From Nitrospira sp. (GTDB lineage Bacteria; Nitrospirota; Nitrospiria; Nitrospirales; Nitrospiraceae): a stretch of 64,000 nucleotides of DNA. Location: positions 1,091,501 to 1,155,500 of the forward strand of contig CP060501.1 of assembly GCA_024760545.1 (NCBI GenBank), given 5' to 3'. The notes below the pieces were generated by a model, which saw only the letters and a program-made list of their open reading frames with translations, ran no database searches and was not told the DNA's origin. The translations under genes were made by a program, and so were the position numbers. How positions within the stretch are numbered: the stretch's first letter is position 1; every line of letters begins with the position of its first letter. Shown here one piece after another: positions 1 through 8,327 of this stretch.

Positions 1-145
1 TTGGAGAAAGAGAAATAATCGGTGTGAATGCTCTTTTGTAGATGCCGACGTATCTATCGAGACAAGGTTACTCAAATAAGTGATGAGAAGGTGGGGCATG
101 TGATGCTCGTGGACGTTGAATGGAATGCCCCTTGGAGCAGCCGCG

Positions 146-493
146 ATGATTGAGGACAAACTGGCGGGTATCAATTACAAAAAGTTGAAGGCTAAGTGTT
201 TGGAAATGATGATGAGAGTCTTTTGGGTTTCTCATGAAGATGCAGAAGCGATCTATTGCCAAGTGATGAAAGAACAAGCATCTGGGCCACTGGCAGAGGC
301 ATCGACCTGGACGACAGAGAGGCCGGTGAAGAAAGGCTGGTATTGGCATCGTCGTTCCGACAAAGAACAACCATCAATTGTGCTCATCAACAATTATGAT
401 GATAAAGGATTCTCGATGTTCACTGCAGGAAACATTGAGCGATGGCCGATTCCTAACGGTGAATGGATAGGTCCCCTGAAGCCAACGCCATAA
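146..493 (+). CDS. hypothetical protein, C-terminal GWYW segment
   Basis: I do not recognise a named family. The translation is about 115 residues, soluble, with no signal peptide or membrane span. The second half has a Trp-rich pattern (GWYWHR, then ERWPIPNGEWIGPL) like small phage- or plasmid-type proteins with a repeated Trp/Gly core. I chose ATG 146 because GGAG lies about 8 bases upstream. The frame stays open back to a TTG at 116, so a slightly longer product is possible. It stands alone: the next gene begins about 200 bases downstream. No function is proposed. Confidence 0.55.
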   Translation: MIEDKLAGINYKKLKAKCLEMMMRVFWVSHEDAEAIYCQVMKEQASGPLAEASTWTTERPVKKGWYWHRRSDKEQPSIVLINNYDDKGFSMFTAGNIERWPIPNGEWIGPLKPTP

Positions 494-694
494 AAGTAAC
501 GGCCGCCGAGAAATCGGGAGCACGAGCCTGGAGAATGTCAACCAGACTCCTCACTCTCGAACTGGGGGCCGTATCGCGCAACGCAAGGGTATCGAGCGAT
601 CTTGGGGAGAAGCGCCTGGCATTGACCAATGCACAGCCCGAGAAAGTTGCACAATCAGGCTGAAGAAACACTGGGAAAAGAGAAATAACAACCC

Positions 695-1225
695 ATGCTG
701 GAACTCGGAAATTATGGTTTGCACGGTCCAGGGATGCTGGTCTACTTCATCCCGAGCTTTGTCGCCGTGGCGCGCAACCACGACAAGCGTTTTCCGATCT
801 TCGCCCTCAATCTAGTTTTGGGCTGGACAGTGATCGGATGGATAGGCGCCCTGGTGTGGTCGTTGATGCGACAGGTGAAAGGATTGGAACGGAATTCAGC
901 TGCTCCGTCGCGGTTGTCTACACTCCAGAATCTGAAGTCATATCTGGCAGTGCACGCAAAGGGTCGCGCCATGCTGGAGTATCCCGTGCATCGGCATCAG
1001 TATAAGGACCGCACAATCCAATTGTATGCGAACAAACGCGAAGATGACCAATGGACGTGTAGCTATTTGGTCAGTGAGAAATTCCGCCAAACACCGTGGG
1101 TCGAAAACACCGCCTGCCCTAACGGCCCATTCGCGTCTCGCCACGAAGCCGAAGCAGCGGGGCTGAACCAGGCGCAACAGATCATCGATTCAATAGTTCC
1201 TCATCCCTGCCCCGCCACCACTTAG
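695..1225 (+). CDS. superinfection immunity family membrane protein
   Basis: The first 55 residues match the superinfection immunity fold (the family of the phage T4 Imm protein). A hydrophobic stretch contains YFIPSFVAVARNH, followed by NLVLGWTVIGWIGALVWSL, giving two predicted membrane spans. In chromosomal bacteria this domain usually caps proteins of unknown role and need not mean phage immunity. The remaining ~110 residues are soluble and unrecognised, with conserved-looking Tyr/Trp positions. Start is ATG 695, with a purine-rich but not consensus site upstream; ATG 734 is an in-frame alternative just before the first span. No phage genes adjoin it. Confidence 0.65.
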   Translation: MLELGNYGLHGPGMLVYFIPSFVAVARNHDKRFPIFALNLVLGWTVIGWIGALVWSLMRQVKGLERNSAAPSRLSTLQNLKSYLAVHAKGRAMLEYPVHRHQYKDRTIQLYANKREDDQWTCSYLVSEKFRQTPWVENTACPNGPFASRHEAEAAGLNQAQQIIDSIVPHPCPATT

Positions 1226-1490
1226 CTCGCCCTCCTGCGCAACAAGCCGAAGGATCACTGAAAGAAGATCGGGCCTGGAATCGCAGGCCTGTCGCCAGTG
1301 GGCGCATCGACCCCGCCACGGTGGGCCCATTGCGTTTTAGCCTCACCATCGTAATCGACCCGCATATTGATGGAGGTCGTCGCTCCATCTTCGGTGTATC
1401 ACCAGCCACGATCCGCCGTGGTGATAACATCGCAGGAAAACCGTGTGGCTAGATAGAACCGACGACAATCGGCCAATTACCGACCTCGGT

Positions 1491-1658
1491 CTACAACATC
1501 GCCCCAATCTCCTGTTCGGCACTGCAAGATTGGAGCAGCAGGAGAATACCAACAAAGAGGGTAATGATCACGGGCCAGATCATCGAGAGCGCACCGAGTA
1601 CTAAAATAACCGTGCCCCCCGCCAACGCCTGCTGAACGAGCGCGCTCTTGACTCTCAT
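1491..1658 (-). CDS. small hydrophobic membrane protein (DUF3096-like)
   Basis: A 55-residue protein made almost entirely of two short hydrophobic segments (VILVLGALSMIWP and ITLFVGILLLLQ). The size and the Gly-Ala-Leu-x-x-Ile-x-Pro turn resemble the small two-span DUF3096 family, but that match is by eye. ATG 1658 is preceded by a perfect AGGAGG at ideal spacing on the minus strand, which is the main evidence that it is real. It lies just downstream of the PsiE-family gene on the same strand, within a group of small envelope proteins. Function unknown. Confidence 0.6.
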   Translation of the reverse strand: MRVKSALVQQALAGGTVILVLGALSMIWPVIITLFVGILLLLQSCSAEQEIGAML

Positions 1659-1724
1659 CTTAACCTCCTCTCTCAACTAAAGCCGTGAATCCAGGAGACG
1701 GCTATGGCCATCTCTCGCTCAGTC

Positions 1725-2345
1725 TCATGTGTATTCTTTCTTGAACTTGACGAGCGGTCCGTCGATCTCCCGCCGAGACGACGCTGCGCTCTCGCCCTTG
1801 CGATCAGGTCCCTGAGTCACTTCAGTCCGTTCCGTCATGGCCGGGAGGGATGCCCGCCGCGAGACATAGATGGCGACAATCAAGACCACGACGACGAGCA
1901 CATTCGCCCCAAGATCCATGAGATAGCGGTTGAACACCACATCGGTGAGTTCATTCATATACGAAATTTGAGCTCCGGTGGTCAGAATGCGCCGCGTTGA
2001 CGCGATCACGCAGATATACAGAAACGGTTCCAGGGTAATCACTCTGGTCTTTACGAAATTGATGGTGGTCCTGAACAGCTCCAACAAGATGATGACCAAT
2101 AAGAGATCATGCACCAGGCCGAGGACCGCGAGCACCGCGTCGGATCCCACTCCACTCATGAAGGCATACCAGGCACGGACAAACAGCACGACGCTGACGG
2201 CCAGGAAACTCACTCCTGTCGTGACGTAGCCGAGCCCGTCCAGGGTCTCCATCACTTTGACCGCCTTATCGCCGAGGACCCCGTCCAAGAAGGACCATCG
2301 AGTTGTCGGGCTTCGGCTGCTCGTTGCGATCGTACCGTCCATCAT
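1725..2345 (-). CDS. phosphate-starvation-inducible PsiE family membrane protein
   Basis: About 206 residues with four predicted membrane spans between residues 35 and 165, then a charged cytoplasmic tail. The spacing of spans and the charged motif between spans 2 and 3 (ELFRTTINFVKTR, then LEPFLYICVIASTRRIL) are typical of PsiE-family proteins. The family takes its name from the E. coli phosphate-starvation gene, but its biochemical role is unknown. Two adjacent ATGs (2345 and 2342) follow a GGGG-rich site; 2342 has the better spacing. It sits among small envelope genes on the same strand, and I see no Pho-box. Confidence 0.75.
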   Translation of the reverse strand: MMDGTIATSSRSPTTRWSFLDGVLGDKAVKVMETLDGLGYVTTGVSFLAVSVVLFVRAWYAFMSGVGSDAVLAVLGLVHDLLLVIILLELFRTTINFVKTRVITLEPFLYICVIASTRRILTTGAQISYMNELTDVVFNRYLMDLGANVLVVVVLIVAIYVSRRASLPAMTERTEVTQGPDRKGESAASSRREIDGPLVKFKKEYT

Positions 2346-2464
2346 TTCCCCTTCTGTGCTGTTCGGTGTCCTGTTCTCGCAAAAGAACTACTGCTCACCA
2401 TAGACGAACACCGCTCTCTGCCAACTACATGCGCCCGACTTTGGCCACGAGTCTGATTGACCGA

Positions 2465-2563
2465 TCAAGAGCGTCTATTTGCCTCTTCCTCTGGGATCGA
2501 GGCCCAAATCGTGATGCCCCACAACAACACGACAATCGCAACGAGGCTATAAATCTGATACAT
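2465..2563 (-). CDS. single-span small membrane protein, 32-33 aa
   Basis: A short gene easily missed by length cut-offs. From ATG 2563 the product starts MYQIYSLVAIVVLLWGITIW and ends in a charged tail, PEEEANRRS, before TGA. It has one predicted membrane helix with an acidic/basic C-terminus. An excellent GGAGGT lies 7 bases before ATG 2563; an in-frame ATG at 2569 is too close to the site. Architecture resembles tiny accessory subunits such as KdpF or CcoQ, but there is no sequence basis for either. It lies between the PsiE gene and an exported protein gene, all on the minus strand. Confidence 0.6.
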   Translation of the reverse strand: MYQIYSLVAIVVLLWGITIWASIPEEEANRRS

Positions 2564-2657
2564 GTTCATCACCTCCGGTTTGAGATCCCTTCGGATGTGC
2601 TCGTGTGCCTCTGTTCACCCATCCCCTCCTCCATCAGGTGCAAGTTAGAATATCCAT

Positions 2658-2978
2658 TCACAATTTCGGTGCCAATCGGATCTCGTTCCTCGTTTGCTCT
2701 GCACCGGCACAACTTTGCTCAGCCAACACGCGTTGCCCGGCACTGGCCGACTCCGGGATTCTGGCCTGACACGCCTTGAGCGTATCCTCCGCTGCTCCGG
2801 AGGCCACAACAGCACGTTCTCCTATCGGAACGGCACGCGCTTGTGTTGGAGGGACAACCATGGATCCTTTCATGTGCGAATCTTCGGCTTGCACAGATGA
2901 TGTTGACGGTATGGATAATGCTGCGAGCAGCACCACCATCCAAATAACCGCACCTTTTGTCGTGGTCGTTCTCATCAT
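2658..2978 (-). CDS. exported hypothetical protein, two-cysteine domain
   Basis: About 106 residues starting with MMRTTTTKGAVIWMVVLLAAL, a clear Sec signal peptide with likely cleavage after VQA. The mature part is short and polar. It ends in a compact domain with two cysteines (LKACQARIP and AEQSCAGAEQ) that could form a disulfide in the periplasm. GGAGGA precedes the paired ATGs at 2978/2975, so the upstream extension of the frame is not used. No enzymatic motif is visible. It is the promoter-proximal gene of the small minus-strand group. Confidence 0.6.
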   Translation of the reverse strand: MMRTTTTKGAVIWMVVLLAALSIPSTSSVQAEDSHMKGSMVVPPTQARAVPIGERAVVASGAAEDTLKACQARIPESASAGQRVLAEQSCAGAEQTRNEIRLAPKL

Positions 2979-3549
2979 GATTCCTCCTCTCTCATTGTCG
3001 GCGCCCCATGCACCCCAGGTGCAGAAGACACCAACCCTCTGACATGCGCGGTTGGCCATGCAATGCTGGACTCGATGACGGTCGTGCTTCGAAGAAACGG
3101 AGGCAAAGACTGAGGAATCAGACGCGCGGGAGTGGGAGGGAATGCGCGAGAGATGGGACAGTCGACGTCGTTCTGGACGTCATGGTATCACCCTACAGAC
3201 CCCCGCCATTTGCTGTCAATGCGTTAAAGAAGAGCGGGCCATATAACGCCTTGATTCTATGGTGGTATATTTATTTGTCTGGGGGAAGATAATCAATCGA
3301 TCAGAGAGGCGGCCGGCCCTATGCAGCGTGTTTCATTTGTTCGTGCGCAGAACGCGGAGGAGTTCACTATCCGCCGGAGCTTTGCCCTTTCGATTCTCGT
3401 CGTACCGGAATTCTCTTAACATGAGACGGTCTCACAATCGCTGAACATGGCAACAATCACTAAAATTGTCACCAACCTGAGTCTTTCGCCCTACGGCCGA
3501 GGCCATCTTAACATTCTCCCATTTGGGAAGTTTATGCGATAATCCCTCC
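2979..3549. other. 571-bp intergenic region between divergent genes
   Basis: No convincing gene on either strand. It separates the minus-strand small-protein group from the plus-strand KimA-like permease and should carry both promoters. I found no confident -35/-10 pair. A short inverted repeat, TGAGAC-G-GTCTCA, occurs near 3422-3434. I looked for a c-di-AMP (ydaO-type) leader, as kimA has in Firmicutes, and saw no such structure. Confidence 0.4.
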
Positions 3550-5364
3550 ATGATCCTGAAACGCTGGCTCGTCGGAGATCCGCTCAAGACTGCTCAAGCA
3601 AGGCACGAACGGCTATCGAAAACGATCGCCCTTGCCATCTTCTCATCGAATGCCATTTCCTCCGTCGCTTATGGGACCGAAGAAATCCTGCTCGTGCTCA
3701 TGCTCGCCGGAACTGCCGCAGTCGCCTGGTCGATCCCGGTCAGTCTGGCCATTCTTTTCTTGATCTTGGTCTTGACCATCTCCTATCGCCAGATCATTTA
3801 TGAATATCCGCAGGGGGGCGGTGCATACGTGGTTGCCCGATCCAACCTGGGCGATATACCGGCCCTGGTGGCTGCGGCGGCCCTGATGATCGATTATGTC
3901 TTGACTGTGGCCGTCAGCGTGGCGGCAGGCATCGCGGCACTCACGTCGGCCATCCCGAGTCTGTTCATCCATCGCGAAGCCTTGGGCCTTGTCGCCATTC
4001 TCTTCATGATCGTGATGAATCTGCGCGGGGTTCGCGAATCAGGAAAGTTCTTCGCCGTCCCAACCTATTTTGCCATTGGAGCGCTGGGCCTCCTTGTCAT
4101 CGTGGGTACAGTTCGGTCCCTCTCCTACTCCGGATCCCCTCCCCCTCCGACACACCCTATGGAAACAGAAACTCTTACCCTATTCTTAGTGCTTCGAGCC
4201 TTTGCTGTAGGCTGTTCGACGGTCACTGGCATGGAAGTCATTTCAAACGGGGTAAGAGCCTTTCGAGCCCCGGAATCCCAAAATGCCGCAATCACCATGG
4301 TCTGGATGTCCACGATCCTGGCATCGCTGTTCATGGGGATCAGCTGGATGGCCTATCACTACGGCATCCTGGCCAAGGTGGATGAAACGGTAGTCTCGCA
4401 ATTGGCTCGCGTCACGTTCGGCACTGGGCTCATCTATTATGCGGTTCAGATCGGCACTATGGCATTGTTGGTGCTGGCGGCGAACAGCGCCTTCGCAGGC
4501 TTCCCGAACCTGGCGTCGATCCTGGCGCGGGACGGATTCATGCCCCATCAGATGGCCACGTTCGGTGATCGCCTGGTCTTCTCAAACGGTATCATCATTC
4601 TCGGAGTCTTCGCCTGCCTCTTGCTTGTCGTATTTGAAGGGGATACTCACGCGCTGATTCCATTGTATGCCATCGGCGTGTTCATGTCGTTCACCCTCTC
4701 CCAAGCCGGCATGGTGAAACGGTGGCTCGTCAAGAAAGGCCCGCACTGGCAGACCAAACTGATCGTCAATGGGGCCGGCGCCCTGACTACCGGTATCGCG
4801 ACCATCATCATCGCCAGCACCAAGTTCACGCAGGGCGCCTGGATCGTGTTCCTGCTCATCGCCGTCCTTCTTCTGATGTTTCAAGGGATTCGCTCGCACT
4901 ACAAGGCCGTCACGGAGCAGATCGCACTGGACCGTCGAGGGGAACGGCCTCCATTGCCCCGTCGCAATATCGTGATCATCCCGATCAGCGGCTTGAATCG
5001 CGCCGTCGTCCGAGCATTGGACTATGCCAGAAGTCGACCTGGTGAGGTTCGTGCCGTCTATGTGGACCTTGACCAGGAAGAAAGCGCCAAGGTCAAGATT
5101 CAGTGGGCCCAATGGGGTGGTGGGGTCAATTTGATCGCTCTGTCTTCCCCTTACCGCTCAATCCTGGGATCGCTGCTCGATTACATCGAGGAAGTACTGG
5201 AGAAAGACCCGAACACCTGGGTGACCGTCGTGATCCCGGAGATTCTTCCTGCCAGGTGGTGGCAGAATATCCTGCACAATCAGCGGGCGCTGATGCTCAA
5301 AGCCGCACTGCTCTTCAAAGACCGCGTCATTCTCACCGATGTCCCGTACCACCTGACAAGGTGA
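3550..5364 (+). CDS. KimA-like potassium/amino-acid permease (APC/KUP superfamily)
   Basis: A ~604-residue polytopic inner-membrane protein with about 12 spans and a C-terminal cytoplasmic domain of ~130 residues. The N-terminus (LKRWLVGDPLKTAQ, LSSVAYGTEEILLVLM) and the motif SYRQIIYEYPQGGGAYVVA are very close to what I know of Bacillus KimA (YdaO), a high-affinity proton-coupled K+ importer. I therefore favour potassium uptake over amino-acid transport, as an inference by homology. Frame opens at TTG 3523, but ATG 3550 aligns with the family N-terminus. Its stop overlaps the next gene in a GTGA arrangement, suggesting translational coupling. Confidence 0.7.
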   Translation: MILKRWLVGDPLKTAQARHERLSKTIALAIFSSNAISSVAYGTEEILLVLMLAGTAAVAWSIPVSLAILFLILVLTISYRQIIYEYPQGGGAYVVARSNLGDIPALVAAAALMIDYVLTVAVSVAAGIAALTSAIPSLFIHREALGLVAILFMIVMNLRGVRESGKFFAVPTYFAIGALGLLVIVGTVRSLSYSGSPPPPTHPMETETLTLFLVLRAFAVGCSTVTGMEVISNGVRAFRAPESQNAAITMVWMSTILASLFMGISWMAYHYGILAKVDETVVSQLARVTFGTGLIYYAVQIGTMALLVLAANSAFAGFPNLASILARDGFMPHQMATFGDRLVFSNGIIILGVFACLLLVVFEGDTHALIPLYAIGVFMSFTLSQAGMVKRWLVKKGPHWQTKLIVNGAGALTTGIATIIIASTKFTQGAWIVFLLIAVLLLMFQGIRSHYKAVTEQIALDRRGERPPLPRRNIVIIPISGLNRAVVRALDYARSRPGEVRAVYVDLDQEESAKVKIQWAQWGGGVNLIALSSPYRSILGSLLDYIEEVLEKDPNTWVTVVIPEILPARWWQNILHNQRALMLKAALLFKDRVILTDVPYHLTR

Positions 5365-6446
5365 GTGTGGGTCATAGAAAGCTTAACGTGAACTGCCATC
5401 AGGTTGAGAGCAACCTCTTCTCTCCCCTTCTCGTCAAACTATTCATCTTCACGCTTTACTTTTGTTTCCTGACTGGACAGTCGTTCGCCTTCAATATCGC
5501 GTGGCCGAAGGAAGGGTCCACGGTCACGTCAGGAAGCACTGTTACGGCCCGTGTGGATTTGGGAAAAGACATGGGTCTCGTCAAGGTCCGCTATTATTGG
5601 TACGGCGAGCAGGACGACACACTGGTCGAACAGGATGATTCGACGGCCACCGGTTCGATCGTGGCGCCCGTGGCCATGATTGGACTGCCTGAACAGGACC
5701 CCGCCTTTGGCGGTCCGCTGAAAGTGCCTCACGACGGCATCGGACCGATGCGATTATTGGCCGTGGCCGAAATCTCCCGCGGGCGGTTGGGCACGCGATC
5801 GATTTTCGACGAGGTGATCGTAAATGTGGAACCGACTGCCGCCCTCACTGCCATTGATTTTGAGACGGATAAACCTTTGCAACTGGGACGGGCAGGACAA
5901 TCCTCCGCGTTCGGCCACGTCGATTCGCTGGGCAAGGTTTTTGAACTCCCGGTTGTCGGCGATTTCGCCGACGGCGTCACCCGGGGTATCAGCACACCGG
6001 CCAGCGGCACCAGCTACACATCATCCAATGACAAAGTCATTAAGATTGTGAAGGCCGGCCTGCTTCAGATTGTCGGCAATGGAAAGACCACCATCACCGT
6101 CACCAATCGAGGCAAACAAGGCTCTCTTGACGTGGACGTGAATGTGAACGATGAACCAAACGACCCGCCGATCGCCGACGCTGGGACGAACAAGTCGGTC
6201 AAGGCCGGCTCCAGAGTGAAACTGAGCGGCCTCAAAAGCCGCGACCCGGAGGGCGAGGCCTTGTACTATAGTTGGAGCCAAGTACGCGGCAGCAAAGTCT
6301 CCCTCCTTGATGCCAACAACTCAGAGGCCTCCTTCCTAGCACCGTTGGTTTCAGAACCACGTACCTACCGCTTCAAACTACGGGTGACGGATAAAAAGGG
6401 AGCGGATAGCTTGCCGGCCTTTGTGGATGTGACGGTGGAACCGTAG
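5361..6446 (+). CDS. exported protein with Ig-like (Big2 and PKD/REJ-type) domains
   Basis: Start is inferred as GTG 5361, whose bases overlap the TGA of the permease gene (GTGA). A hydrophobic signal peptide follows (FSPLLVKLFIFTLYFCFL). The mature protein has an N-terminal beta-rich domain, a Big2-like domain (the SSNDKVIKIVKAGLLQIVG region) and a C-terminal PKD/REJ-type domain starting PPIADAGTNKSVKAGSRVKL, with the classic DPEGEALYYSWSQ strand. Such domains mediate adhesion or assembly at the cell surface. No anchor or enzyme domain is visible. Coupling to an ion transporter gene may be incidental. GTG 5388 is an alternative start. Confidence 0.7.
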   Translation: MSVGHRKLNVNCHQVESNLFSPLLVKLFIFTLYFCFLTGQSFAFNIAWPKEGSTVTSGSTVTARVDLGKDMGLVKVRYYWYGEQDDTLVEQDDSTATGSIVAPVAMIGLPEQDPAFGGPLKVPHDGIGPMRLLAVAEISRGRLGTRSIFDEVIVNVEPTAALTAIDFETDKPLQLGRAGQSSAFGHVDSLGKVFELPVVGDFADGVTRGISTPASGTSYTSSNDKVIKIVKAGLLQIVGNGKTTITVTNRGKQGSLDVDVNVNDEPNDPPIADAGTNKSVKAGSRVKLSGLKSRDPEGEALYYSWSQVRGSKVSLLDANNSEASFLAPLVSEPRTYRFKLRVTDKKGADSLPAFVDVTVEP

Positions 6447-6462
6447 TAATAGCTTCAGTCTC

Positions 6463-6497
6463 TAGGCGGCCCCGATGAACCACCACCATGCCGCCTA
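6463..6497. terminator. possible hairpin between convergent genes
   Basis: TAGGCGGC (6463-6470) is exactly complementary to GCCGCCTA (6490-6497), with a 19-base loop. It lies between the plus-strand exported Ig-like gene and the minus-strand HExxH gene and covers the stop codon of the latter. No clear U-run follows on either strand, so terminator function is weakly supported. Confidence 0.3.
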
Positions 6498-8078
6498 CGC
6501 CTTGCTGAGCTTCACCGGTCCGTAGGTTTGGCGGGCTTGCTGGAGCTCTTTGATATGTTTCCGTAGTGTCGGGCCGAACTTGGAACGATCCACATCGCGC
6601 TTGAATCGCTTGCTCTCTCGCTCGACGTGATTGATGGCTTCCTCCAGCTGTCCGACTAAGCGCTGACCTGAACCGGTGAGCCACCCGAGATGATGATCGG
6701 CATAGTGCAGGTCTTGTAGCGAGTAGCGGACGGACTCGACCTCCTCCAAGCAACGAAATCGCGCTCGTTGCAGGTCTCGCCGGGTGAGCCCCGCGCTCTT
6801 CCATCTTTTTGCCCCGTCTCGCCCTGCGGACCAGGACACGAGCCGCTCGAACAAGAGCGCACCCATGGTAAACGTGAACGTGGCATGAAGAATACCGCGT
6901 AGCGGGCGAAGGCTCCGCCGCCAAGGCGAATAGAAGATCTGCTGATTATGGTCGCCCAAAAACATGACATGCTTGCGCAGCAGGAGATTCAAATGGTGAT
7001 GGCTATTCTCATGAACGAGATCGTCGATCAAATCCAGATTGCCGCGGTCGAAACAGTTGATGAAGGACAGCCCAGGCCGATGCCGATAGCTGAAACTGAC
7101 CACGCCCTTTGCCCGGAGTGGAACAATCCGCGAGGTCAATAGTGCCAACACTTCATGGCCTTCCGGCCAAGCGCACTGGATGGTCCGCCAGGCGCCGGCG
7201 ATGCGCTCCACCTGTCGCCGTGCCGTGAGCTTCATTGTCTTCGGCTGGCGATCCTTTCCGTAGACAAGGGATGGGCCGACGGTGATTGGGTTGTTCTCGT
7301 TTTGGATGGCAACCACAGGTGAATGGTAGGTCCACTCCCATCGCCCCTTTTCTCCCCATCTCGACCAGATTGAGGATACGGTCTTTCCGACCTTCACAGT
7401 GATGCCGGTCGGCTCCACTCGAAACGTGACGCGTCCCGGCGACTGCCGCAATGCGCGTTGAACCTGGGACGGCGCTGAACACCATGCTCCATCGAGGTCA
7501 CCAGCGAGCGTTCCCGCGACTTCGCCACGCTCAAAATGATCGGTCAGCGATCCCGACACATCCCATGGTCCCATCCTCTTCTGGCCACACCATTTGAGCA
7601 ACGACGCCGGGTCAAACCACAAGGACTCCTGGGTCAATTCCTGGGCCAACCGACGACACAGAGCGAACAACCGCTTTTCAAGTCCACCGACATGAGGTCG
7701 CCCGGTCGGGAAGAGATCGTCAAGATAGCCATGTTCAAAAAACTTCTCCTGACATTCGTCATATAACTGCGCCGCAAAATCGGGTCGATCCTGCTCCATC
7801 TTCAATTGCCCGAGCACATCGAGGAGATAGACCAGATCATTGAGTGTTTCGATCCACCCGACAACTTTCCAGCTGGAATAGGTCTCTAACTTGAGGCTTG
7901 AATGAAGGACGTCGAAGAACCCGGTGGGAAGCCAGAACTCTCTCGCCAGATCGGAATAGTCGGCATGCAGTTCTTGGCACAGCTCGATGAGCAACCGCCG
8001 CATCGACAGACGAAACTCATCTCTTAATTGCGCGAGCGGCTGCGGATCAAGAAGGAGCATACCGGGACGACTACGCAA
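6495..8078 (-). CDS. HExxH-motif putative 2-oxoglutarate-dependent peptide hydroxylase
   Basis: The diagnostic region is LVHENSHHHLNLLL followed by a segment with IFYSPWRRSLRPLRGILHATF. This HExxH plus PWR...RPLRG pattern is that of the aKG-HExxH-type peptide beta-hydroxylase family (often annotated as HEXXH motif-containing putative peptide modification protein), known from RiPP clusters. His and Glu of HExxH are presumed metal ligands. The ~340 residues before it are helical and unrecognised. I chose TTG 8078 because GGGGAG lies ~6 bases upstream; the frame stays open to 8321, but that extension is Cys/Arg/Ser-rich and unlike coding sequence. No RiPP precursor or transporter is adjacent, so the substrate is unknown. 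Confidence 0.65.
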   Translation of the reverse strand: MRSRPGMLLLDPQPLAQLRDEFRLSMRRLLIELCQELHADYSDLAREFWLPTGFFDVLHSSLKLETYSSWKVVGWIETLNDLVYLLDVLGQLKMEQDRPDFAAQLYDECQEKFFEHGYLDDLFPTGRPHVGGLEKRLFALCRRLAQELTQESLWFDPASLLKWCGQKRMGPWDVSGSLTDHFERGEVAGTLAGDLDGAWCSAPSQVQRALRQSPGRVTFRVEPTGITVKVGKTVSSIWSRWGEKGRWEWTYHSPVVAIQNENNPITVGPSLVYGKDRQPKTMKLTARRQVERIAGAWRTIQCAWPEGHEVLALLTSRIVPLRAKGVVSFSYRHRPGLSFINCFDRGNLDLIDDLVHENSHHHLNLLLRKHVMFLGDHNQQIFYSPWRRSLRPLRGILHATFTFTMGALLFERLVSWSAGRDGAKRWKSAGLTRRDLQRARFRCLEEVESVRYSLQDLHYADHHLGWLTGSGQRLVGQLEEAINHVERESKRFKRDVDRSKFGPTLRKHIKELQQARQTYGPVKLSKA

Positions 8079-8327
8079 GTAATGCTCCCCAGACTCTAGC
8101 GTAATAAGAAGTCGGGCGCAACTTCGAGCTCTGCATCGATACGACCCGCTCTGAATGGACGCAATGCCGATGACAAACAGTTGGTCCCGCTCTTGCGGCT
8201 TCTCACTCCACATCGTACAGTGTCCGCTACAACACTTACCCGTACCAATTACACTTGTGCCCGGGCTGCTCGTATGAGACACCATGCGAGTAGGCCGCAA
8301 CCTACAGAACGGCGTTGGCATTGACTC

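Noticed and set aside
1-18. TTGGAGAAAGAGAAATAA at the left edge as the tail of an upstream gene
   Set aside because: Only five codons before the stop; cannot tell a gene end from chance.
695-1225. Superinfection-immunity protein as evidence of a prophage
   Set aside because: The domain is widespread in chromosomes and no phage structural or lysis genes are nearby.
3300-3549. c-di-AMP riboswitch before the KimA-like gene
   Set aside because: Expected from Firmicutes kimA but no matching conserved segments are visible.
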